From contig CACVAR010000209.1 in the NCBI GenBank assembly GCA_902727905.1, positions 1-5,462 on the forward strand: DNA of 5,462 nucleotides. The letters run 5' to 3'. Below the pieces are notes generated by a model. That model made no database searches, was not told the DNA's origin, and was given only the letters and a program-made list of their open reading frames with translations. This DNA comes from an uncultured Sulfurovum sp. GTDB taxonomy: Bacteria; Campylobacterota; Campylobacteria; Campylobacterales; Sulfurovaceae. The stretch's first letter is position 1. Every line of letters starts with the position of its first letter. Below, in pieces: positions 1-5,462 of the stretch. The position numbers and the translations under genes were made by a program.

Positions 1-436
1 GTTTCTTTAAAATGGCAGCAACTTTTTTCTTAACATCAAAAGCCATTTTCATTTTTCTGCTTTTTGAGCCTTTTAGATAGCCATCTAAATTAATATAAAC
101 GGCTTTTAAACCTTTTAAAGACTTATTGGTTTTTTGATATTTCTCTTGTCCTAAAATAACTGGCTTTTTTGCCTTAGGATAATAAGTCGGTTTCTTTTTG
201 CTTGTTTTCTTTTGCGTACTCTTATTTTGGGTACTTTTTTTGTGTTCAACTTTCTTTTTTTGTTCAGAACTCTTCTTGTTCTCACTCTTTTTCTTCTCTT
301 GAGGCTTCTGCTTTGCTTGTTCTTTTTGCTTCTTCTCTTCTACGTGCTTTTTGGTTTGTGTTTTTGTCTCTTCAGCAAAAGCTAAAGTAGACAAAAACAA
401 CAAAGAAAAAATCAACAAAAATTTTTTATTAAGCAT
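1..436 (-). CDS. Secreted lysine-rich protein of unknown function, C-terminus beyond the left edge
   Basis: An open frame starts at ATG 436-434 and runs 145 codons off the window without a stop. Residues 1-21 form a clear signal peptide: MLNKK, a hydrophobic core, then LAFA, with likely cleavage after A21. Residues 22-92 are a low-complexity stretch of about 38% lysine with Glu, Gln, Ser and Thr and almost no hydrophobic residues, probably a disordered, positively charged linker. From about residue 93 the sequence becomes more ordered, with a strand-like AVYINLDGYLKG at 112-123 followed by a basic segment, so a folded domain probably begins here and continues outside. I do not recognise the family. 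The start is supported by a GAGGAG Shine-Dalgarno site and a 3-base gap after the GT2 stop, which makes it the last visible gene of that operon. An exported partner of the polysaccharide system (wall-, polymer- or envelope-binding, or an enzyme with a basic linker) is inference only. Confidence 0.8.
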   Translation of the reverse strand, partial: MLNKKFLLIFSLLFLSTLAFAEETKTQTKKHVEEKKQKEQAKQKPQEKKKSENKKSSEQKKKVEHKKSTQNKSTQKKTSKKKPTYYPKAKKPVILGQEKYQKTNKSLKGLKAVYINLDGYLKGSKSRKMKMAFDVKKKVAAILKK

Positions 437-439
437 AAG

Positions 440-2194
440 TTACTCCTCAAATTTATAAAGTGCTGCTTGAACAATCGCCCATAATGAAATCATGTTAAAA
501 AATGACCACATCAAGTTAACGCTGTATCCTGTTAAATAGATTCGCTCACCAATTAAATGCATGGTTGTCGCATAAATAATGGCGATGGCATAAAGCCCAA
601 TCAAGCCCATCTGAACCCGTACCATGGAAAGATAATTACCAGCTTTGGCTGTTTTTGAAGTAACCACAAACCTAATGGGTTTTCGTCGTGCCACATCCCA
701 GAATGCTCTAAGAATTATGGGGAAAATCGCAATAAAGAATTGCCCTCCACGATTGGAGTTTATCCCCCACGTGGCTATTAATAATGCCATTTGGTTAAAG
801 AATAAAAATGGAATTAAGTGGATAAAAAAATCCATCGAATAACTCTGTACAGGTGCAATGTTCGTAAACATAAAGATAATCGGTGAAAAAAGTAAAATGG
901 TTAACCAAATCGCCCCTGTGTAGGACCAAAATGTAGAAAAGTACATCATCTTTTGACCCAAAGAGAGACCCGATTTAAAAAACCTTGAAAACTCTTTGGT
1001 TACCAAGTCAATGGTTCCCCCTGCGTATCTAAAACGCTGTGCTGACCAAGTAATTAAATCCAAAGGTGAAAGCATTTTAGACTCTACATCGGGGTGCATT
1101 ACCGACTTGTACTTTTTTTGTTTATGTGCATGAACCAAAAGAGATGTGTAAATATCCTCTGATGTATGGTACGAAATGTACTCAACATCAAGCTCTTTAA
1201 TCGCTTCATCTCTATCTTTGGCTTCTAAAACTCTGTCAACCCAACGCGAAATGGCCACACGACGCAGTGCAGAGGTTCTATGAATGGACGTTGCTCCACA
1301 ACAAAATGAAGCATTATAGTTATTTCTTCTTCGTTGAATTACGTCAAAGAACATTGCCGGGTCATTGGCAAAAACATCTTCCCCAACCTTTACTTTTCCA
1401 AAGAACTTTTGGAAGAAGTTTGCACTCTTCTTAGCAACTGTACCATACTTATCGTGCCAGCTATCTTCAAGGTTTTTACCTTCAGATAAATCACAAAACC
1501 ACTGAGGTGTTTGTACCCATGCCACAGCATCGTCTTTAAAGTAACCCATGGTGTTGAGTAAGATGTTCGGAAACAATCTAGTGTCAGAGTCAATAATAAC
1601 AATGAAATCACCTAAAGACTCATCCATCGCATTGGTAATCGCTCCAGCTTTACGACCTTTTGAAGAAGTTCTCAACACTTGTGGAACACCCTCTTCTTTT
1701 GCCATTTTGGTCATTTCATCATTACCACTGTCATCGAGTAAATAATAACAAACATCCCAAGTGTCAAGTTTTTTAACTTTCTTGGCTGCCCAAATGGTCT
1801 CACGTACCAAAGCTGGATCTTCATTAAATACAGGAATGTAAACATCTATCTTAATTTTTTTATCTCGATAAATACTTATCTGATCTTCTTCAACAACATC
1901 GTCCATGGTTTTAGGAGCTAACTGTTTTTTTGTATCGTTCACTTTCCAAAAGTTCACCACTACCAAAATGGTACCAATGAACATCATACTCTCAGCAAAT
2001 GCCAAAGGAATGGCAAACCATAAGGCATCCATATTCAAAGATGCTGTCCAACGGTAATGTAAATACCAGAGACCTAACATAATGGCAACAACACCAAAAA
2101 ACTGGAAAAGCAACTGATTTAACTCAGATGGCTCCTGTGGTGTTTCTGGTACTCTTTCATCATATTTAGGCTCTAGGAAATATAGTTCATTCAC
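440..2194 (-). CDS. Cellulose-synthase-like processive GT2 glycosyltransferase, membrane protein without PilZ domain
   Basis: This is probably an inner-membrane synthase that polymerises an NDP-sugar into a beta-linked polysaccharide and translocates it. Two membrane segments (about 27-46 and 58-81) precede a cytoplasmic GT-A domain (about 113-400). That domain carries DDS (D154/D155), the DxD-type DSD (202-204), QTPQWF (228-233), FCCG (297-300), TSED with the presumed catalytic base D347, and QRFRY (386-390), a variant of Q(Q/R)xRW. About four further membrane segments follow (418-445, 455-476, 523-546, 556-580). Between them FVVTSK (509-514) matches the FxVTxK gating-loop motif of BcsA. The protein ends at residue 584 straight after the last helix, so there is no C-terminal PilZ domain. 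Start GTG 2194 is chosen because an in-frame TAA lies two codons upstream and the next Met (55) would delete the first membrane helix. It overlaps the GH2 stop by one base. The product (cellulose, other beta-glucan or mannan) is not determined; curdlan- or mixed-linkage-glucan-type synthases are alternatives. Confidence 0.9.
   Translation of the reverse strand: MNELYFLEPKYDERVPETPQEPSELNQLLFQFFGVVAIMLGLWYLHYRWTASLNMDALWFAIPLAFAESMMFIGTILVVVNFWKVNDTKKQLAPKTMDDVVEEDQISIYRDKKIKIDVYIPVFNEDPALVRETIWAAKKVKKLDTWDVCYYLLDDSGNDEMTKMAKEEGVPQVLRTSSKGRKAGAITNAMDESLGDFIVIIDSDTRLFPNILLNTMGYFKDDAVAWVQTPQWFCDLSEGKNLEDSWHDKYGTVAKKSANFFQKFFGKVKVGEDVFANDPAMFFDVIQRRRNNYNASFCCGATSIHRTSALRRVAISRWVDRVLEAKDRDEAIKELDVEYISYHTSEDIYTSLLVHAHKQKKYKSVMHPDVESKMLSPLDLITWSAQRFRYAGGTIDLVTKEFSRFFKSGLSLGQKMMYFSTFWSYTGAIWLTILLFSPIIFMFTNIAPVQSYSMDFFIHLIPFLFFNQMALLIATWGINSNRGGQFFIAIFPIILRAFWDVARRKPIRFVVTSKTAKAGNYLSMVRVQMGLIGLYAIAIIYATTMHLIGERIYLTGYSVNLMWSFFNMISLWAIVQAALYKFEE
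443..448 (-). promoter_or_regulatory. Ribosome binding site of the lysine-rich protein gene
   Basis: GAGGAG on the minus strand lies 6 bases before ATG 436-434 and sits in the last codons of the GT2 gene, whose TAA stop (442-440) falls between site and start. This near-consensus site decides the start codon and indicates translation coupled to the upstream glycosyltransferase. Confidence 0.75.
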
Positions 2195-4335
2195 TACTTA
2201 TCCTTTTTCTTCTCTACCTGAAAAGGTGAAAAGTTATAACTGTTCTTAGCTAGAGAGTTTCCATCTTTATCTTTAAGTTCTAGTTGTATCTTCACATCAT
2301 TTTGAAGACGTAAAACTGTTCCTAATTTTAATAAAGAGTCTCTATTCACACTAACTGAGTAGCTATAGTTTTCAACTTTTGAATGGGTATCTAATGTTAA
2401 ATGAAATGTTGCATCTTCAATGGCTGTTAGCTCATCGTTTACAACATAAAACTTTATTTTGTTATCTTTGGTCTGTTTAGCCACCACAATAATCGGAGCA
2501 TATGCTTCTTTTAATGCCTCGTAACCAAGTTTTGGTTCTAAGTAGTAATCCACAATTCCCCAGTTCATTGAAGGCCAACCCTCTTTAAACATAAACTGAA
2601 AAACGGCTGTGGTCGTATCGTATTTTTGAATACGCAGCATTTCGGTTGCAAACTTAATCAAGTCAGCTTGATAAGTTTGAGAATCTTTAATAAACTGCTT
2701 CACACTACCTTTAAACTTAACACCATAATCTTTGCTATTTTTAAATTGAAAATTATGATATTCCCAATGCTCTTTAGCCTTTTTATAGGTTGGTTTTAAA
2801 TACTTGTTTGGCACAAACTTTTTAAGACTCTCAAAATTTGGAATGGCTTGAGCTCCATACTCGGTAATGACCTGTGCTTTTGAGGGCTGGGTAAACGCTT
2901 GATAAGTCTTCGAATACCAACCAAACCAAGGATGCTCAATATTTGACGAAACTTTTTTAATAAGATGATAAGAATCATAAGCACGCACTACGTCATATAA
3001 CTTTTGGTCCAATCGCTTGTTTTGCTCTGGGTTATAATTAGGGTATTTCCATTTCATCCAGCTAGAATCCCAAGGTGGTTCATTGTGCATCGTCCAAATG
3101 TAAATACTTGGGTGATTGTAAAGTAAATCAACCATCTCTAGGGCTTGTTTCACAGCTTCATCTTCAAAAGCTTTTGACTCAGAGTAACCCCATTGTAGGT
3201 TATAATCTTGCCAAACCAAAAAACCCATTTCATCACAAAGTTTGTAGAACCTTTTAGGCTCTACATGAGCATGAACACGAATGGTATTGATATGAGCCTC
3301 TTTCATAAGCTCTAAATCTTTACGTAAAGCCTCTTCATCCATTTCAGACATGTATTGACTTGAGATGTAGTTTGTTCCTTTTAAATAGATGTTTTCACCA
3401 TTTAAAAAGTGTGCCTCACCTTCATTATGTTCTAAGGTTTTGAATCCAGTTTGTAGGGTATGTTTTGTATCAGCTATCTCAAATGAGATGTTATACAAAT
3501 GAGGGAAACCTCTGTCATGCGTTGTCCAAAGTTTCGCCTCTTCTAACGCAAAAGTGAGTTGTTGATTCTTAGCTGCTTTAACTTTGAACTCTTTCACAAA
3601 GCTTTTACCTTCAAAATTTGAAGGCTCCACGCTTACTTTTACTGTTTTAGAAAAATTAAACAATGAACTCTCTAAGCTTTCTAAGTCAAACTTAATGGCT
3701 AAATCAACAGCATCTTTTCTTAGACTGGGCGTCAACTTAACAGCAGAAAATTTATGGTTTTTGTAACTTTTTACAAGTACATCATTCCAAATACCCCCTG
3801 AGTTTCGGTCTTGACCTTTTGCAGACCACGCACCACCAGGGCGTGTATCATGATGTGCAAAGATTCCACGTAAAAGTGTTTTGTTTAAACTGTAGTTTTG
3901 AGGATAATTCTCTAAAGGAGAATCCACTTTAACAACAATGCTGTTCTTACCATCGTTTAAATAATCCGTAATATCAAAGTCAAACGTTTGAAAGTAACCC
4001 TTATGAGAACCTACTAGCTTGTCATTAACCCAAATATCACAAAGATAATCCACACCTTTAAAATGTAAAAAATGTCGTGCATTTTTAGAAAGTTGCTTGC
4101 TATCTAGCTCTTTTTTAAACCAAATAATTCCAGCATGATTTACCCCTTGTTTGTACCAGTTATTTGGTAAAGTCATTTTAGGGTCATCCTCTAAAAACTT
4201 ATACTGGTAACCTTCTGCTTTTGGTTCATGATTGATGTGGTATTGCCACTCTCCAGCAAGCGATAAAGTCTTTGGGTAGACCGTACTTGCTTGAATTGAG
4301 ATAAGGGTTAGAAGTAGTACAAATATATATCTCAT
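2194..4335 (-). CDS. Secreted glycoside hydrolase family 2 protein (beta-mannosidase/beta-galactosidase-like)
   Basis: This is a retaining exo-type beta-glycosidase by family. Residues 1-16 form a signal peptide (MRYIFVLLLTLISIQA), placing it in the periplasm or outside the cell. A sugar-binding jelly-roll domain spans about 22-190 (IWFKKELD, DIWVNDKLVGSHKGYF), an immunoglobulin-like domain about 193-300, and a TIM barrel about 301-615. A small beta-sandwich tail covers 616-713. The acid/base is E419 in WTMHNEP and the nucleophile is E492 in ITEYGAQ, so both catalytic residues are present. The barrel's end (KEGWPSMNWGIVDYY, then PKLGYEALKEAYAPI) resembles beta-mannosidases and exo-glucosaminidases more than LacZ. 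An insert of about 70 residues (500-570), rich in Lys and aromatics, separates the nucleophile from that segment. Start ATG 4335 is fixed by the signal peptide; its ribosome site is weak. The gene overlaps the GT2 gene by one base, so an editing or release role on the synthase's polymer is inferred. Substrate is unknown. Confidence 0.9.
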   Translation of the reverse strand: MRYIFVLLLTLISIQASTVYPKTLSLAGEWQYHINHEPKAEGYQYKFLEDDPKMTLPNNWYKQGVNHAGIIWFKKELDSKQLSKNARHFLHFKGVDYLCDIWVNDKLVGSHKGYFQTFDFDITDYLNDGKNSIVVKVDSPLENYPQNYSLNKTLLRGIFAHHDTRPGGAWSAKGQDRNSGGIWNDVLVKSYKNHKFSAVKLTPSLRKDAVDLAIKFDLESLESSLFNFSKTVKVSVEPSNFEGKSFVKEFKVKAAKNQQLTFALEEAKLWTTHDRGFPHLYNISFEIADTKHTLQTGFKTLEHNEGEAHFLNGENIYLKGTNYISSQYMSEMDEEALRKDLELMKEAHINTIRVHAHVEPKRFYKLCDEMGFLVWQDYNLQWGYSESKAFEDEAVKQALEMVDLLYNHPSIYIWTMHNEPPWDSSWMKWKYPNYNPEQNKRLDQKLYDVVRAYDSYHLIKKVSSNIEHPWFGWYSKTYQAFTQPSKAQVITEYGAQAIPNFESLKKFVPNKYLKPTYKKAKEHWEYHNFQFKNSKDYGVKFKGSVKQFIKDSQTYQADLIKFATEMLRIQKYDTTTAVFQFMFKEGWPSMNWGIVDYYLEPKLGYEALKEAYAPIIVVAKQTKDNKIKFYVVNDELTAIEDATFHLTLDTHSKVENYSYSVSVNRDSLLKLGTVLRLQNDVKIQLELKDKDGNSLAKNSYNFSPFQVEKKKDK
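2201..2205 (-). promoter_or_regulatory. Ribosome binding site of the GT2 synthase gene
   Basis: AAGGA on the minus strand lies 6 bases before GTG 2194-2192, inside the last codons of the GH2 gene. It supports the GTG start. Reading through the junction TAGTG, the GH2 stop and the GT2 start share one G, so translational coupling is likely. Confidence 0.65.
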
Positions 4336-4385
4336 AATAAATTCTTTCGTATAGTGTTTAATTTTTTGTGCTTTGGCTAAACGCC

Positions 4386-4418
4386 GTCAGTAGTACAAAC
4401 TACCGACTTGTTTCAAGT
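4386..4418 (-). other. Two adjacent hairpins at the end of the pyrophosphorylase gene
   Basis: In the transcribed (minus) strand, bases 4407-4386 form a 9-bp stem (GTCGGTAGT with ACTACTGAC, one G-U pair) with a TTGT loop, spanning the TAG stop. Just upstream, 4418-4406 forms a 5-bp stem (ACTTG, loop AAA, CAAGT). The two share two bases. No U-run follows in the mRNA direction, so this is not a normal intrinsic terminator. It could be an mRNA processing or stability element, or a weak attenuator between this gene and the GH2 gene. The rest of the 64-base gap is A-rich and shows no convincing promoter. Confidence 0.35.
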
Positions 4419-5462
4419 TCAGAAATATGTTGAATCATCTCCATAATCTCTTTTTGCTCTTCGCTGAGTACACCTTCTTCTTTACGTGCATCATCCACTA
4501 AGAAACTCATGTCAGACTCTTCAATATCAATGGAGTTTCCTAAAGGGTTAATAATATATTTTCCTGCAATAATTTTTTTATCTATCTGAGCATGTGGACT
4601 TACTTTTGTGTAACCTAAAACTACCGATTCACTCACTGTCGCATTCTCTTTAATAATACATCCCGAACCAATCATCGACGGACCAATAACTTTTGAGCCT
4701 TTTTCCAAACGCACACTTGAACCAAGATAAACCGGAGGAACAATCTCAACCTCATCCAAGTTGATGTCACAGTTAATCCCTGCCCAAACACCAGATTGAA
4801 TCTCTTTACCATAAGGTTTTACCCCATTAATCTCTTGATTGACCAACATCATGTTTGCTTCATAAAAATCTTTGGTTGACCCAACATCGACCCATTGGAA
4901 ATCAGGAGCAGTAGCATAGAAAGGCTCACCTTTTTCCACGAGCAATGGTAAAAGTTCTCCACCAATATCAAATTCACCATCTTCAGGAATATAGTCAAAT
5001 ACTTTTGGATCAAAAATATAAATACCTGTATTAATAATATTACTTTTCGCCTCTTCTACTTTTGGCTTTTCTTGAAATGAAAGTACTTTTTGATTCTCAT
5101 CAGTAACCACTACACCATATTTATAAACTTCATCTTTTGGCACTTCTTTACAAATTACAGTTGCTGTTGCATTGTTCTTTTTATGGAATTCCATCGCAGC
5201 TGTAAAATCAAGGTCAATTAAGGCATCGCCACAAATAACCAAAAATGGCTCATCAAAAAATTTTGAATAGTCTTGTACTTTTTTAAGTCCACCAGCTGAA
5301 CCAAGCCCAATAGGAACAATCTCACCCTCTACCAGTTTACCTTCAAGAGAATAAGCAATTTGCATACCGTAGTCAGCACCACCTTTATAGTGATCTTCAA
5401 TGGTATTTGCCATGTACCCAACCGTTACAATTACTTCATCAAAACTGTGTTTTTTAAGTAAC
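4400..5462 (-). CDS. Sugar-1-phosphate nucleotidyltransferase with left-handed beta-helix (CugP-like), N-terminus beyond the right edge
   Basis: The enzyme makes an NDP-sugar and pyrophosphate from NTP and a sugar-1-phosphate in the cytoplasm. The frame is open to the right edge. The ATG at 5413 is internal (Met 17 of the 353 residues seen), because the preceding residues LLKKHSFDEVIVTVGY are typical conserved family sequence. Missing is the N-terminal G-rich nucleotide-binding loop. Counting from the edge, one sees IGLGSAGGLKK (51-61), CGDALIDLD (77-85, D79 probably metal-binding), FQEKP (129-133), INTGIYIF (143-150) and WVDVGS (190-195). Left-handed beta-helix hexapeptide repeats follow (about 226-305), then an acidic helical tail. 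The combination of GDALIDLD, EKP, INTGIYIF and the tail motif near SFLVDDAR recalls cyanobacterial CugP-type UDP-glucose pyrophosphorylases, often labelled mannose-1-phosphate guanylyltransferase. UDP-glucose would suit the GT2 synthase downstream; GDP-mannose is the main alternative. The GH2 gene starts 64 bases after its stop. Confidence 0.88.
   Translation of the reverse strand, partial: LLKKHSFDEVIVTVGYMANTIEDHYKGGADYGMQIAYSLEGKLVEGEIVPIGLGSAGGLKKVQDYSKFFDEPFLVICGDALIDLDFTAAMEFHKKNNATATVICKEVPKDEVYKYGVVVTDENQKVLSFQEKPKVEEAKSNIINTGIYIFDPKVFDYIPEDGEFDIGGELLPLLVEKGEPFYATAPDFQWVDVGSTKDFYEANMMLVNQEINGVKPYGKEIQSGVWAGINCDINLDEVEIVPPVYLGSSVRLEKGSKVIGPSMIGSGCIIKENATVSESVVLGYTKVSPHAQIDKKIIAGKYIINPLGNSIDIEESDMSFLVDDARKEEGVLSEEQKEIMEMIQHISELETSR

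Noticed and set aside
202..390. Plus-strand open frame of 62 codons rich in Phe and Ser
   Set aside because: It is the antisense of the lysine-rich linker (Lys codons read backwards give Phe/Leu/Ser). The minus-strand gene has a signal peptide, a strong ribosome site and operon context.
1390..1611. Minus-strand 73-codon frame inside the GT2 gene, and similar short frames at 645-842, 1548-1745, 2796-2984, 3075-3257 and 3584-3766
   Set aside because: They lie wholly inside well-supported genes in other frames and show no domains, ribosome sites or plausible composition.
4348..4353. TATACG on the minus strand as a -10 box for a promoter ahead of the GH2 gene
   Set aside because: There is no recognisable -35 element at the right distance and the implied leader would be under 10 bases. 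In such A/T-rich sequence this match is expected by chance.
4386..4407. Intrinsic terminator between the pyrophosphorylase and GH2 genes
   Set aside because: The stem is good, but no run of U follows it on the transcribed strand; the sequence after it is GGCGTTTAGCC and then A-rich.
4400..5413. Complete 337-residue nucleotidyltransferase starting at ATG 5413
   Set aside because: The frame stays open to base 5461 and the upstream residues belong to the conserved family core, so the true start lies outside the window.

Overview
All genes in this AT-rich window lie on the minus strand and read from right to left. They look like one exopolysaccharide cassette: a sugar-nucleotide pyrophosphorylase (cut by the right edge), a secreted glycoside hydrolase family 2 protein, a membrane-bound cellulose-synthase-like GT2 glycosyltransferase, and a secreted lysine-rich protein (cut by the left edge). 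The low GC content, the A/T-rich codons and the lysine-rich proteins suggest a low-GC Gram-negative bacterium. A marine or sulfur-cycling Campylobacterota member (Arcobacter/Sulfurimonas-like) is my best guess, but no taxonomic marker is present and this is weak.

Layout: 5462-4400 encodes a nucleotidyltransferase with a left-handed beta-helix, resembling as I recall it the cyanobacterial CugP-type UDP-glucose pyrophosphorylases. A 64-base gap (4399-4336) follows, with two small hairpins at the gene's 3' end. 4335-2194 encodes a 713-residue GH2 protein with a signal peptide and both catalytic glutamates. Its TAG stop shares one base with the GTG start of the next gene. 2194-440 encodes a 584-residue processive GT2 synthase with an intact catalytic core and an FxVTxK gating-loop motif, but no PilZ domain. 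Three bases later, 436 to beyond base 1, is a secreted protein with a very lysine-rich linker. It has no stop codon inside the window.

Inferred logic: the pyrophosphorylase makes the NDP-sugar (probably UDP-glucose, possibly GDP-mannose). The GT2 protein polymerises it and threads the chain across the inner membrane. The GH2 enzyme trims, edits or releases chains in the periplasm, the place occupied by BcsZ in cellulose operons. The lysine-rich protein is an exported partner of unknown function. The polymer cannot be fixed from sequence: a beta-glucan or a beta-mannan both fit. No RNA genes, mobile elements, CRISPR arrays or long repeats were seen. No stretch over 300 bases lacks a gene.
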